Below are positions 43,673 through 53,573 of a stretch of DNA of 64,000 nt, in pieces; within the stretch, counting starts at the first letter, position 1, and every line of letters starts with the position of its first letter. The position numbers and the translations under genes are program-made. Origin of the DNA: an uncultured Dokdonia sp. (lineage in GTDB: Bacteria; Bacteroidota; Bacteroidia; Flavobacteriales; Flavobacteriaceae); assembly GCF_947492535.1 (NCBI RefSeq), contig NZ_CANLNH010000005.1:62001-126000 (forward strand). Reading direction: 5' to 3'. The notes under the pieces were generated by a model, which worked only from the letters and a program-made list of their open reading frames with translations, made no database searches and had not been told where the DNA came from.

Positions 43673-43680
43673 TATCTTTG
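43673..43680 (+). promoter_or_regulatory. -7 promoter box for the CcsBA gene
   Basis: TATCTTTG matches TAnnTTTG and lies 24 bp before the ATG at 43705. A TTG at 43658-43660 is 12 bp upstream, shorter than usual. Confidence 0.5.
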
Positions 43681-43704
43681 CACTCGGAAAATTAGCCCAA
43701 CGCT

Positions 43705-46700
43705 ATGCAAAAGAAAATTGTAAATTTTTTGTTCTCAACTCGATTGATGGGAATGCTTTTTATAACCTACTTTGTCGCGATGGCAGTAGGTACTTTTTTA
43801 GACCGCGGACAAGAAACGTCTCCTACACCTTATTCACGAGTTTGGATCTATAATTCTTGGTGGTTTACATTAATACACATTCTATTCGTCATTAATTTCT
43901 TAGGAAATATTGCTCGATTTAAGCTCTTGCGAAAAGAGAAAATCACTACTTTAATTTTTCATATTTCTTTTATTCTTATCCTTGTAGGTGCTGGTATTAC
44001 ACGATATATAAGTTTTGAAGGGGTAATGCCTATTTCAGAAGGCGAGACGGAAAATACGTTTTTAAGTGAAAAAACGTATTTAGAAGTACTAGTGCAGGGA
44101 GAGATTGATGGGCAGCCTATGCAAAGAACCTTGGATAAAGAATTAATGCTTTCACCGAGACTCAGTAATACGTTTACTTGGAATACCGATTTTAATAAAG
44201 ACCCTATAAAAATAAAATATAATAAATTCATAGACGGTGCAGAAGATGGATTTATAGAAGATGAAGCAGGAGCCTTACACCTTAAAGTTGTAGAGACTGG
44301 AGATGGAGGTGGAAGGCATGAGCATTATCTTAAAGAAGGCGAACTTGTGAGTATGCACAATGTATTGTATGCATTTAATAAACCAACAGATGGTGCTATC
44401 AATATAGGGTTTGATGGAGAAAATTATACGGTACAATCTCCTTTTGAAGGAGAATATAAAGTGATGGCAACGCAAACAGATTATACGTTTGTAAAAGATA
44501 GTGTGCAACCGCTACAATTACGATCACTATATAATCTACAAGGCATCTTATTTGTAATACCAGAACCTGCTGTAAAAGGAAGATCTGGAATTATAGAAAA
44601 AGAGTTTAAAGAAAAAAACCAGCAAGATGCTTTATTTGTTGATGTAACAGCAAATGGTGAGACAAAAACAATAGGATTACTTGGTGGAAAAGGATATAGT
44701 AATAATAAAAAAGAAATTGAAGTAGGGGGCTATAAGATGTATTTATCTTATGGCAGTAAATCTTTAGAACTTCCTTTTGCGATTAAATTAAAAGATTTTA
44801 TTGCAAAAAAATATCCTGGAACACAAAACAGTTATGAATCTTTCACGAGTAAAATTACAGTAGAAAGTGATGAAACCTTTGACTATGATATTTATATGAA
44901 TCATGTGTTAGACCACAAAGGGTATCGTTTTTTTCAAGCGAGTTTTAAGGATGAAGAGCGTACCACCATTCTATCGGTAAGCCATGATTTCTGGGGAACT
45001 TGGGTTACCTACATTGGGTATTTCTTACTGTATTTAGGGATGATGCTTATTTTATTTGATAAAGGGTCTCGTTTTGGTGACTTAAAAAGATCATTGGATA
45101 AGATCAAAGCTAAAAAAGCAAAACTTACCGTACTTATTCTTTTATTCGCTTTCGCGAAAGCGGAAACAGCATTTTCACAAGATATCAATACCTCTGCTGT
45201 TGTAATTCAAGATACGATTACACCTTTAGAAGAAAAAGAAGAGCCAGTACTTCCAATATTATCTTCAGGAGATGAACATGGAAACCATACAAATGAAGAA
45301 GCTACAAAAACGCAAATAGATTCGGCTATTGTAGCAAATGCAGTACCTGCAGAACATGCGGCTAAGTTTGGGCGTATGATTATTCAGGATGATGGAGGGC
45401 GTATGATGCCTATCAATACGTATGCAAGTATGCTCTTACGTAAAATAAGTCGTACCGATCATTATGCGGGATTAAATGCAGATCAGGTAATGATCTCTAT
45501 GATGGAGAATCCTATTATATGGAATTACGTAGATATCTTGCATCTTAAAAAAGGAAACGATAGTATCCGTAATGTTATTGGAGTGCCTAGTGATGTGAAG
45601 AAATTTAGAGTTATGGATTTCTTTACAGACGATTTAAAATACAAGTTAGAACCTTATTTAGCACAAGCCTTTAGTGAAGGAACTCCTACTATAATTGATA
45701 AAGAATTTAGAGATGTTGCCTTACGATTAGGGTTGTTAGATAGAACGCTATCTAAAAAGATTTTAAAAATTCTTCCTAAGCCTAATGATCCTAATAATTT
45801 ATGGCTTTCTCCTATTGCAGCAGGAGATGGTGGGTATCGCGCTACCGATTCTGTAGTAGCACATCAAATTTTCCCAGCCTATTTATTGAGTCTTCGAAAG
45901 GCAAGAGTAGACGGAGATTATTCGGATGCTGATAAGATTTTGGAAGGAATTGAACGATTCCAAAGAAGACTAGGAGGAGATATTATGCCTACTGCAGAGC
46001 GGATTGATGCGGAAATCTTGTATAATAATAATGACCCCTTTAAAAAACTATATTGGTTGTACATGCTTGTCGCATTATTTATGATGACGTTTGTGATCAC
46101 AGAGATTTTTAGCCCTAGTAAATTTGTTTCTTTGATGGTGAAGATTGGAGCATTTCTAGTAACCATTTTATTTTTATTGCATACAGGTTCATTAATTTGG
46201 CGTTGGTACATTTCAGGACATGCACCATGGTCTGATGCGTATGAATCTGTATTGTATGTAGCTTGGGCTACGATGTTTTTTGGGCTTGCAATATCCATTC
46301 AGAATTGGACAGTAACAGAAAAAATATACAGTTTAAAGAATGTTAATAAAGCACTTACTCCTGTTGCTATTATCGGCGCTGGATTAGGAGGTTTAATAGA
46401 TATATTGACAGTTAGAAAAAGTTCAAGTTTAACAATTGCAAGTACTGCTTTTGTAACAGGATTTATCTTATGGGCTGCAAGTATGAACTGGATGAATCCA
46501 GAAATAGCAAACCTACAAGCGGTACTGAATAGCTACTGGCTAATGATACACACAGCTGTCATTGTAGCAAGTTACGGCCCTTTTACACTAGGTGCTATTT
46601 TAGGAATTGTATCTCTATTCTTAATGATCTTTACAACAAAAGAAAATAAGACGAAGATGGATCTTAATATAAAGGAGCTTACTGTTATTAACGAAATGGC

Positions 46701-47079
46701 ACTTACCGTAGGTATGGTGTTACTTGCTATTGGAACGTTCTTGGGAGGTCAATGGGCTAATGAGAGTTGGGGACGTTACTGGGGTTGGGATCCTAAAGAG
46801 ACATGGGCATTAATATCTTTAATTGTATATGCTTTTGTTATTCATATGCGACTCATTCCTGGATTACGCGGGAGATGGTTCTTTAGTCTATGTTCTATTA
46901 TTGCTTTAGGAAGTATCCTCTTTACGTACTTTGGTGTAAATTTCTATCTGTCAGGATTACATGCGTATCAAAGTGGCGGAGATATTGCTAATGAAAAAAT
47001 TATCATATCTGCAGCAGTTATCGCTATTATTGGGTTCTTGTCGTACAGAAAGTACGCTAAGTATTATAAGAAAGCCTAA
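43705..47079 (+). CDS. ccsA: Cytochrome c biogenesis protein, ResB-CcsA fusion (CcsBA)
   Basis: 1124 residues. The N-terminal half is ResB-like with membrane helices near 13-30, 54-70, 81-97 and about 430-450. The C-terminal half is CcsA-like with the haem-handling WWD motif (GGQWANESWGRYWGWDPKET) and multiple helices. It exports haem and attaches it to apocytochrome c. The palindrome at 45147-45162 encodes AFAKA in a hydrophobic segment (LLFAFAKAETAFSQ) resembling a signal peptide, about residue 482, where the long periplasmic linker starts. Its stop codon overlaps the convergent regulator's stop. Confidence 0.95.
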   Translation: MQKKIVNFLFSTRLMGMLFITYFVAMAVGTFLDRGQETSPTPYSRVWIYNSWWFTLIHILFVINFLGNIARFKLLRKEKITTLIFHISFILILVGAGITRYISFEGVMPISEGETENTFLSEKTYLEVLVQGEIDGQPMQRTLDKELMLSPRLSNTFTWNTDFNKDPIKIKYNKFIDGAEDGFIEDEAGALHLKVVETGDGGGRHEHYLKEGELVSMHNVLYAFNKPTDGAINIGFDGENYTVQSPFEGEYKVMATQTDYTFVKDSVQPLQLRSLYNLQGILFVIPEPAVKGRSGIIEKEFKEKNQQDALFVDVTANGETKTIGLLGGKGYSNNKKEIEVGGYKMYLSYGSKSLELPFAIKLKDFIAKKYPGTQNSYESFTSKITVESDETFDYDIYMNHVLDHKGYRFFQASFKDEERTTILSVSHDFWGTWVTYIGYFLLYLGMMLILFDKGSRFGDLKRSLDKIKAKKAKLTVLILLFAFAKAETAFSQDINTSAVVIQDTITPLEEKEEPVLPILSSGDEHGNHTNEEATKTQIDSAIVANAVPAEHAAKFGRMIIQDDGGRMMPINTYASMLLRKISRTDHYAGLNADQVMISMMENPIIWNYVDILHLKKGNDSIRNVIGVPSDVKKFRVMDFFTDDLKYKLEPYLAQAFSEGTPTIIDKEFRDVALRLGLLDRTLSKKILKILPKPNDPNNLWLSPIAAGDGGYRATDSVVAHQIFPAYLLSLRKARVDGDYSDADKILEGIERFQRRLGGDIMPTAERIDAEILYNNNDPFKKLYWLYMLVALFMMTFVITEIFSPSKFVSLMVKIGAFLVTILFLLHTGSLIWRWYISGHAPWSDAYESVLYVAWATMFFGLAISIQNWTVTEKIYSLKNVNKALTPVAIIGAGLGGLIDILTVRKSSSLTIASTAFVTGFILWAASMNWMNPEIANLQAVLNSYWLMIHTAVIVASYGPFTLGAILGIVSLFLMIFTTKENKTKMDLNIKELTVINEMALTVGMVLLAIGTFLGGQWANESWGRYWGWDPKETWALISLIVYAFVIHMRLIPGLRGRWFFSLCSIIALGSILFTYFGVNFYLSGLHAYQSGGDIANEKIIISAAVIAIIGFLSYRKYAKYYKKA

Positions 47080-48422
47080 CTCATAAAAAGCGTAGTTGCA
47101 TCTTGATCTGATTCAATGCCTAATTTTTGGTATAAATTAGAAGTTACTGTTTTTAGTTTTTCAATAGAAAGATTGTGCTTGGTTGCGATACGTTCGTTTG
47201 TCATTCCTTTAGAAATACCATCGAGTACCTTAATTTCAATATTCTCTAGTTCAAATTGATGAATAAGTGATTCTAAATATTGATCATTAGAATCTTGCAC
47301 GTTTTTATAGCTATCTAATTGTGTAAGGCGTTCTAAATGCATCTTTATTTGATGCTTCATAATCACCGTTTTACCTTGTAATTTTCTAAAACTAAATATT
47401 AATGCAAGTGCGATTAATGTAAAATTAACTAAGGAAACAATACTGAGGTGTAATGAAGAAAAATTAAAGACACTCATGCCTAGACCATGTAGTAAAAACG
47501 CATCTGTCATCACTATAATATCTAAGGTATAAATAGCAATCATGATGAGAAGATATTTTGTGTTTTTTGCATTATAGAGTGTTAGTGACCATAATAATAA
47601 AACACTTAATATGGTTGTAAAGTCAGTTAATAAAAAGCTCCAATGCGTATTTGAAATCCAATAAATACATAAAGAAATAAATGAAATACTACTAATCACA
47701 ACAAATATAGACTGTATAAGCTTTTTGTTGTTTTTGAGCTTTAGATATCTAAATACATACCCGGTGGCACAAAGCCCTACTAGAAAATGTCCAAATAATT
47801 CAATACTACTAATAATGCTTGGTTTTGCATTAAAGAAGTATAAAATATTATCTCTTGTCATAATAGAGATACAGACAGCAGCAATGAGAATCCCGTAAAA
47901 AAGGAATTGTGTGTTTTTTGTAGTAATAAGAAATATTAATGTTGCTAATAACAGCGCAAGTGCAGTTCCATAGAAGAAACCAATCCCTAAAAAGCTGTTT
48001 TTTTCATGTTTAGCAAATGCTTGTTCATCTAGAATATCAATTAGAAAATGAGCTTCTAAGGGGAATTCAGCTTTGAGATATAATGGATATTGTACAGTCT
48101 TATTTATGACAAAAAAAGATGGATATCGAGTTGCATCCATCAATCCAACTTCATCTCCATTAGCATCATATAAAGATACCTCCTTAATATGGGAAGTATG
48201 TAATTCTATGATAGAACGAGGTAAGTCAATAGCATCTATTTTAAACCAATAGATGCCATTGTCTGTTCCAAGATTTATATCCTCTATGTTAGAGAATTCT
48301 ATTTCTTTTAATTCTGATATTGTATTCTGGTGATCTGTAGTTGTCTTGTAATAGGAAATTGATTCCTGTGACACCCCCGTAATCACAAAGAATACACTAA
48401 TGATAAAAAACATCAACCGCAT
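47076..48422 (-). CDS. Membrane-bound LuxR-type regulator with 7TM-DISM sensor
   Basis: 448 residues from the ATG at 48422 (a GTG two codons earlier is possible). A signal peptide (to about VSQ) leads into a 7TMR-DISM extracellular domain (about 20-135), seven membrane helices (about 142-355), a short coiled linker, and a C-terminal LuxR-type helix-turn-helix (LENIEIKVLDGISKGMTNER; NLSIEKLKTVTSNLYQKLGI). It would bind DNA while staying in the membrane. It ends convergently with CcsBA, sharing four bases (47076-47079), with no terminator between. Confidence 0.85.
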   Translation of the reverse strand: MRLMFFIISVFFVITGVSQESISYYKTTTDHQNTISELKEIEFSNIEDINLGTDNGIYWFKIDAIDLPRSIIELHTSHIKEVSLYDANGDEVGLMDATRYPSFFVINKTVQYPLYLKAEFPLEAHFLIDILDEQAFAKHEKNSFLGIGFFYGTALALLLATLIFLITTKNTQFLFYGILIAAVCISIMTRDNILYFFNAKPSIISSIELFGHFLVGLCATGYVFRYLKLKNNKKLIQSIFVVISSISFISLCIYWISNTHWSFLLTDFTTILSVLLLWSLTLYNAKNTKYLLIMIAIYTLDIIVMTDAFLLHGLGMSVFNFSSLHLSIVSLVNFTLIALALIFSFRKLQGKTVIMKHQIKMHLERLTQLDSYKNVQDSNDQYLESLIHQFELENIEIKVLDGISKGMTNERIATKHNLSIEKLKTVTSNLYQKLGIESDQDATTLFMS

Positions 48423-48529
48423 TAGCACATAATTCTAGGGTGCTAATATAGGAATATATATTTATAAATTAGTATTTAATCGGTGATTTTGTGTATTTTG
48501 TCTATACTTGTGTATCTTTTGTAAGAATC

Positions 48530-49924
48530 TTAAAGCTCTCCCACCATATCTTCAGGTTTTACCCATTCATCAAACTCTTCAGGTGTTACATAGCCTAAGT
48601 TTACAGCTTCCTCTCGTAATGTTGTACCATTTGCGTGAGCAGTATTCGCAATTTCAGCTGCTTTATAGTATCCTATCTTCGTATTAAGTGCAGTAACTAG
48701 CATTAGAGAATTATCAAGTAATTCTTTAATTCGTTTTTCATTAGGCTGTATTCCTGATGCGCAATGGTCTGAAAATGAAATGCATGCATCTCCAATAAGT
48801 TGTGCGGATTGAAGTAAATTTGAAGCCATGACTGGTTTAAATACATTTAGTTCATAATGACCTTGTAAACCTCCAACACTGATAGCAACATCATTTCCAA
48901 TTACTTGGGCACAAACCATCGTTAATGCTTCACATTGTGTAGGATTAACTTTACCAGGCATGATAGATGATCCAGGTTCATTAGCAGGAATGGTAATTTC
49001 TCCAATTCCGCTACGAGGTCCTGAAGCCATAAGGCGGATATCGTTTGCTATTTTATTTAAAGAAACAGCTAATTGTTTTAGCGCTCCGTGTGTTTCTACA
49101 ATAGCATCATGTGCAGCTAATGCCTCAAACTTATTATCGGCAGTACGAAATGGGAAACCAGAAAACTGAGCCATATATTCAGAAACACGTTTGGCATACC
49201 CTTTAGGAGTATTAAGTCCTGTACCTACTGCAGTCCCTCCTAATGCAAGTTCTGCAAGGTGGTCTAATGTATTTTCTAATGCTTTTATACCATGATCTAA
49301 TTGCGATACATATCCAGAAAACTCTTGTCCTAATGTTAAAGGAGTAGCATCCATAAGATGTGTACGTCCTATCTTAACTACATTTTTAAATGCTGTTGCT
49401 TTTTCTTTTAAGGTATCTCTTAACTTTTGTACTCCAGGTAATGTTGTCTCTACAATCTTCTTATAACCTGCAATATGCATTCCAGTAGGGAAGGTGTCAT
49501 TAGAAGATTGTGATTTGTTTACATCATCATTAGGTTGTAATGTTTTTTCTCCTTCACCAATCACTTTCCCTGCTAGTTGATGCGCACGATTAGCAATTAC
49601 TTCATTTACGTTCATGTTACTTTGTGTACCAGAACCTGTTTGCCATATAACTAACGGAAACTGATCATCGTGTTTTCCTTCTAAGATTTCATCACATGCC
49701 TGAGCAATAAGATCTCTCTTTTCAATAGGAAGACCTCCTAGCTCACAATTGGTATATGCTGCCGCTTTTTTAAGAATAGCAAAACCATATATAATTTCTA
49801 AAGGCATAGAAGCTGGAGCTCCTATTTTAAAATTATTACGAGATCGTTCTGTTTGAGCACCCCATAATTTATCTGCGGGAACTTTAACTTCCCCCATTGT
49901 GTCTTTCTCAATTCTATATTCCAT
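48530..49924 (-). CDS. fumC: Fumarate hydratase, class II
   Basis: 464 residues, full length for the family. It has the superfamily signature [16 protein letters not shown], the [13 protein letters not shown] and [14 protein letters not shown] segments and the [16 protein letters not shown]-terminus. It converts fumarate to L-malate in the citric acid cycle. It is monocistronic by position. Two tandem -7 boxes lie in front of it. Confidence 0.96.
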   Translation of the reverse strand: MEYRIEKDTMGEVKVPADKLWGAQTERSRNNFKIGAPASMPLEIIYGFAILKKAAAYTNCELGGLPIEKRDLIAQACDEILEGKHDDQFPLVIWQTGSGTQSNMNVNEVIANRAHQLAGKVIGEGEKTLQPNDDVNKSQSSNDTFPTGMHIAGYKKIVETTLPGVQKLRDTLKEKATAFKNVVKIGRTHLMDATPLTLGQEFSGYVSQLDHGIKALENTLDHLAELALGGTAVGTGLNTPKGYAKRVSEYMAQFSGFPFRTADNKFEALAAHDAIVETHGALKQLAVSLNKIANDIRLMASGPRSGIGEITIPANEPGSSIMPGKVNPTQCEALTMVCAQVIGNDVAISVGGLQGHYELNVFKPVMASNLLQSAQLIGDACISFSDHCASGIQPNEKRIKELLDNSLMLVTALNTKIGYYKAAEIANTAHANGTTLREEAVNLGYVTPEEFDEWVKPEDMVGEL

Positions 49925-49946
49925 TTGTGAGTTTATTTTTAAATAG

Positions 49947-49962
49947 CAAATTTACAAATTTA
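49947..49962 (-). promoter_or_regulatory. Two tandem -7 boxes before fumC
   Basis: On the minus strand TAAATTTG occurs twice in direct succession (49962-49955 and 49954-49947). Either fits TAnnTTTG. They may give two start sites 8 bp apart, 20-30 bp before the ATG. Confidence 0.5.
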
Positions 49963-50034
49963 GGTTTCAATTTTACTGTCAATAACCTGTCAATAAATCT
50001 GAAATTTCTGTTGTGAAAATAGAATTTAATACGG

Positions 50035-50042
50035 TATCTTTG
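50035..50042 (+). promoter_or_regulatory. -7 promoter box for the 57-residue gene
   Basis: TATCTTTG matches TAnnTTTG; a TTG at 50011-50013 lies 21 bp upstream, and the ATG at 50070 is 27 bp downstream. The full arrangement supports expression of the small gene. Confidence 0.55.
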
Positions 50043-50069
50043 ACCAAAATTTAGAAAACACAATTACTC

Positions 50070-50243
50070 ATGTTTGATTTTGATCAATATTTAGGATTTC
50101 TTGCATTCTTAACGATATTAACTATTGGTTTTTGGTTAATGATATTCTTATTAACATTTGTGATCCCTTACTGGGTAGGAGGATCTATTGTAGAAATGGT
50201 AAAAGAAAAAATAGAAGCTCGTAAAGCTAAAAGAGAAGCTTAA
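50070..50243 (+). CDS. Small membrane protein (57 residues)
   Basis: Begins MFDFDQYLGFLAFLTILTIG, with one long hydrophobic segment (about 8-40), then VEMVKEKIEARKAKREA, a basic cytoplasmic helix. It has a promoter and a strong terminator, so it is an independent short transcript. No family recognised. It lies between fumC (divergent) and a lipoprotein gene. Confidence 0.8.
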   Translation: MFDFDQYLGFLAFLTILTIGFWLMIFLLTFVIPYWVGGSIVEMVKEKIEARKAKREA

Positions 50244-50266
50244 TCAATACATTATATATATTATTT

Positions 50267-50297
50267 AAAAGACTAACAATATTGTTAGTCTTTTTTT
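50267..50297 (+). terminator. Terminator after the 57-residue gene
   Basis: AAAAGACTAACAAT pairs with ATTGTTAGTCTTTT, followed by a T run. Confidence 0.85.
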
Positions 50298-50384
50298 ATG
50301 CGTATTGTTTTCTTATAGCACGCAACCTTTTTAATGGATGGGCGATATATAAATAGATGATCAAAAATAATAGTTTGATTTCTG

Positions 50385-50408
50385 TATACGCTTTCGCGAA
50401 AGCATATA
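50385..50408. repeat. Palindrome copy, near-full 24-bp form, intergenic
   Basis: CGCTTTCGCGAAAGC with TATA and ATATA flanks: one base (G to A) departs from the perfect 24-bp form. In the gap before the lipoprotein gene. Confidence 0.85.
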
Positions 50409-50458
50409 CTTAAGAATAGAAAAACAAATGGTTTTGATCCTAAAATAATAGCCTAATT

Positions 50459-51568
50459 ATGAATAACTCCTTTTTTATGAAATGTAGAAACCTCCTTTTG
50501 TGTATACCTATCCTTTTTTGTTTAGTAAGCTGTGGTAATGAAGACTTAGATGATTTATTTCAAGTCACAGAAGCCGATCTTATTGCAGAAGATTCTGAAT
50601 TGTTTTCTTTGTTAGGTCGTGTCACAACAGATGATCCTGCTGCAACAAATGTTACCTGTATTGATTTTTTATACTCATTTACAGTTGTCATTTATAATGA
50701 AAATATTGATATTCAATCGACCGTTATTGTGACTGACGATGCACAATTTAGTGATGTGCTTGGCATGGTATCAGAAGGACAGTATATTAATGTTAGCTTT
50801 CCTATATCTAGCGTACTAGATGATGGGACTTCACTTGTTATTAATGATAAAGATGAGCTTAGAGCAGCAATAGATGCTTGTATAGAAGAAGAGCAACAAG
50901 AAACGATAGGGAATGGAACTTCCATATTAGTAGAATGTGTGTGGGAAGTTCAACTTCCTGATGATATAGGATATAGTATATATACAGACGCTGTTTTTCA
51001 AGTAGCTAATGATGGAATTGTTGTTTTTTATTACAGAGGTGAAGCGTATAATGGTACTTGGATTTTATATTTTATTGAAGATGAGCTTCATATAAATATC
51101 AATCTTGATACTGAAGAAGAAGTAGGAGAAGATTGGAATTTTGATTGGAAAGTAAATGAGATAACCAATCAAGTAATTGATATTGAAATTGACGAGGAAA
51201 CACATTTTATCCTTGAAAAAGAATGTGAGCCTAATGCATATTGTACAACGCTAGTTTTTGAAGAATGTGAAGAAGAAGATACACCAGAAGAAGCATTTTT
51301 TACATTAGAAAATTATATAGATTGTATCATTGTAATAGCTGCTCCGCAACCAGAAGTAGATGTTATGGGAGAATTACCAGATCCTATAAATTGGCAAGTT
51401 ACTTTCTATACTTCAGAAGCAAATGCAAATGCAGGTACAAACCCTATTGCTACAGACACAGCAATTCTTACAAACGTAAGAGAACTCTATGTGCGTATAG
51501 AAAACCCTCAAACAATGGAATTTATAACAAGAATTATTACGTTACAACCCGTAATCTGCGAAGAGTAA
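50459..51568 (+). CDS. Hypothetical lipoprotein (369 residues)
   Basis: An N-terminal lipoprotein signal (FCLVSCGNEDL; Cys about 25) with Asp/Glu-rich mature sequence. Many acidic stretches (EEEQQ, DTEEEVGEDW, EECEEEDTPEE) could bind cations. The middle (GEAYNGTWILYFIEDELHINI) looks like a lipocalin-like strand set, and the C-terminus resembles a gliding-motility-type repeat (INWQVTFYTSEANANAGT). An alternative ATG lies at 50477. The function is unknown. Confidence 0.75.
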   Translation: MNNSFFMKCRNLLLCIPILFCLVSCGNEDLDDLFQVTEADLIAEDSELFSLLGRVTTDDPAATNVTCIDFLYSFTVVIYNENIDIQSTVIVTDDAQFSDVLGMVSEGQYINVSFPISSVLDDGTSLVINDKDELRAAIDACIEEEQQETIGNGTSILVECVWEVQLPDDIGYSIYTDAVFQVANDGIVVFYYRGEAYNGTWILYFIEDELHININLDTEEEVGEDWNFDWKVNEITNQVIDIEIDEETHFILEKECEPNAYCTTLVFEECEEEDTPEEAFFTLENYIDCIIVIAAPQPEVDVMGELPDPINWQVTFYTSEANANAGTNPIATDTAILTNVRELYVRIENPQTMEFITRIITLQPVICEE

Positions 51569-51598
51569 TTCCTATTAAGAATTAGCCTTTATGTATAA

Positions 51599-51635
51599 TG
51601 AGCATACTGTATTTATATAGTATGCTCATTTTTTA
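51599..51635 (+). terminator. Terminator after the lipoprotein gene
   Basis: ATGAGCATACT pairs with AGTATGCTCAT around a 10-base loop, followed by six T. Confidence 0.85.
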
Positions 51636-51713
51636 TAGACATATTTATAAAAAATTATAGTTCTAAGACTAGAATCCCTTGCGTCACGACTATGTATATA
51701 TGCTTCAAATCAT

Positions 51714-51721
51714 TAAATTTG
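51714..51721 (+). promoter_or_regulatory. -7 promoter box for ffh
   Basis: TAAATTTG matches TAnnTTTG; the ATG is 47 bp downstream. The -33 element is unclear. Confidence 0.5.
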
Positions 51722-51768
51722 CAACCTCGATAATCAAATATCGAAGTTCAATTTTTCAGTAGTAAGAT

Positions 51769-53100
51769 ATGTTTGATAATTTAAGTGATAAGTTAGATAA
51801 AGCCCTCCACGTACTCAAAGGACACGGGAGTATTACAGAAGTAAATGTTGCAGAGACACTTAAAGAAGTGCGACGAGCACTCATAGATGCCGATGTAAAC
51901 TTTAAAATAGCAAAAGACTTTACCAATAGAGTTAAAGACAAAGCTCTTGGAGAAAATGTACTTACGACCTTACAACCTGGCCAGCTTATGGTTAAGATTG
52001 TAAAAGATGAGCTCACGGAACTTATGGGAGGTGATGCTTCTGGAATAAATCTTTCGGGGAATCCAAGTGTTATTTTAATGTCCGGACTTCAGGGGTCTGG
52101 TAAGACAACATTTTCTGGTAAGTTAGCTAACTTCCTTAAAACGAAGAAAACAAAGAAGCCATTATTAGTAGCCTGTGACGTATATCGTCCAGCGGCGATA
52201 GATCAGTTACATGTTGTTGGAGATGCGATTAAAGTAGATGTCTTTTCAGATAGAGATAATCAAGATCCAGTAGCAATTGCTGAAGCTGGTGTTGCTTTCG
52301 CGAAAGCAAACGGACATAATGTAGTGATTGTCGATACGGCAGGTCGTCTTGCGGTTGATACTGAAATGATGGATGAGATTGCAAATATCCATAAGGCAAT
52401 TCAACCACAAGAAACATTATTTGTTGTAGACTCTATGACAGGTCAAGATGCAGTAAATACTGCCAAAGCCTTTAATGATATTCTAAATTTTGATGGTGTT
52501 ATCTTAACAAAATTAGATGGGGATACACGTGGTGGAGCTGCGATTTCTATTAAATCTGTAGTAGACAAGCCTATCAAGTTTATAGGTACTGGAGAAAAAA
52601 TGGAAGCGATAGATGTATTCTATCCTTCTCGTATGGCAGATCGTATCTTAGGGATGGGAGATGTTGTTTCTCTTGTAGAGCGTGCACAAGAACAATTTGA
52701 TGAAGAAGAAGCACGTAAACTTCAAAAGAAAATTGCTAAAAATCAATTCGGATTTGATGATTTCTTAAAGCAAATCCAGCAGGTGAAGAAGATGGGTAAT
52801 ATGAAAGACCTTATGGGGATGATACCTGGTGCTGGAAAAATGCTAAAAGGAGTAGATATTGATGATGATGCTTTCAAACATATAGAAGCTATTATTCACT
52901 CAATGACACCAGACGAGCGTACAAATCCATCTGTGATTAATTCTAGTCGTAAGAAACGAATAGGAAAAGGATCTGGAACTTCTGTGCAACAAGTAAATCA
53001 ATTACTCAAGCAGTTTAATCAAATGAGTAAAATGATGAAAATGATGCAAGGGGGCGGAGGCCGTAAGATGATGCAAGCAATGAGTAGAATGCAGAAATAA
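51769..53100 (+). CDS. ffh: Signal recognition particle protein Ffh
   Basis: 443 residues, full length. The N domain is followed by the GTPase G domain with GLQGSGKTTFSGKLA (G1), DTAGRLA (G3) and TKLDGDTRGG (G4). The C-terminal M domain is methionine-rich (MSKMMKMMQGGGGRKMMQAM). It binds signal peptides at the ribosome and targets them to FtsY. The palindrome core GCTTTCGCGAAAGC (52294-52307) is coding here, read as AFAKA in VAFAKANGHNV. Confidence 0.97.
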   Translation: MFDNLSDKLDKALHVLKGHGSITEVNVAETLKEVRRALIDADVNFKIAKDFTNRVKDKALGENVLTTLQPGQLMVKIVKDELTELMGGDASGINLSGNPSVILMSGLQGSGKTTFSGKLANFLKTKKTKKPLLVACDVYRPAAIDQLHVVGDAIKVDVFSDRDNQDPVAIAEAGVAFAKANGHNVVIVDTAGRLAVDTEMMDEIANIHKAIQPQETLFVVDSMTGQDAVNTAKAFNDILNFDGVILTKLDGDTRGGAAISIKSVVDKPIKFIGTGEKMEAIDVFYPSRMADRILGMGDVVSLVERAQEQFDEEEARKLQKKIAKNQFGFDDFLKQIQQVKKMGNMKDLMGMIPGAGKMLKGVDIDDDAFKHIEAIIHSMTPDERTNPSVINSSRKKRIGKGSGTSVQQVNQLLKQFNQMSKMMKMMQGGGGRKMMQAMSRMQK

Positions 53101-53166
53101 GCTATGCCGACTAGTAAGCAGTATTCAGTTGCAGTAAGCAGTTTTAAATAGTAATAATTTGAAGAT
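53101..53166. repeat. Left flank of the four-helix-bundle gene
   Basis: Contains AAGCAGTATTCAGTTGCAGT followed by AAGCAGT, whose reverse complement (TACTGCAACTGAATACTG core) matches the right-flank block TACTGAAAACTAAATACT at 53551-53568 with a few changes. The flanks thus form an imperfect inverted repeat around the gene. Confidence 0.5.
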
Positions 53167-53529
53167 ATGAGTTTTAAATCTCTTTTGGCTTATGAACGTA
53201 GTTTTATACTCGCCATGGATATTTTTGAAACTTCTAAGTTATTTCCGAAAGAAGAGAAATATTCTTTAACAGATCAAATAAGGAGAAGTTCAAGATCTGT
53301 ATGTGCTAATATAGCTGAGGCTTACAGAAAACGTCGTTTTGAAAAGCACTTCATTAGTAAACTTACTGATAGTGATTCTGAAAATAGTGAAACTCAAGTT
53401 TGGTTACAGTTTGCAAAAGAATGTAAATACATAACTGTAGCGCAAGAAAACGCCCTTATGATAAAGAGCTTAGAAGTAGGGAAGCTCTTAAACTATATGA
53501 TTAATAACCCAGCAAAATTCGGAGTGTAG
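53167..53529 (+). CDS. Four-helix-bundle protein of the 23S rRNA intervening-sequence family
   Basis: 120 residues with the family pattern: SLLAYERSFILAMDIFETSK, then YSLTDQIRRSSRSVCANIAE, then the fourth helix LMIKSLEVGKLLNYMI. The function is not known; some relatives sit in intervening sequences of rRNA genes, others between ordinary genes. Here it lies between ffh and folD on the same strand, with imperfect inverted-repeat flanks, suggesting a small inserted unit. Confidence 0.88.
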   Translation: MSFKSLLAYERSFILAMDIFETSKLFPKEEKYSLTDQIRRSSRSVCANIAEAYRKRRFEKHFISKLTDSDSENSETQVWLQFAKECKYITVAQENALMIKSLEVGKLLNYMINNPAKFGV

Positions 53530-53573
53530 TACTGTATACTGCGAGTGTTTACTGAAAACTAAATACTAAAAAT

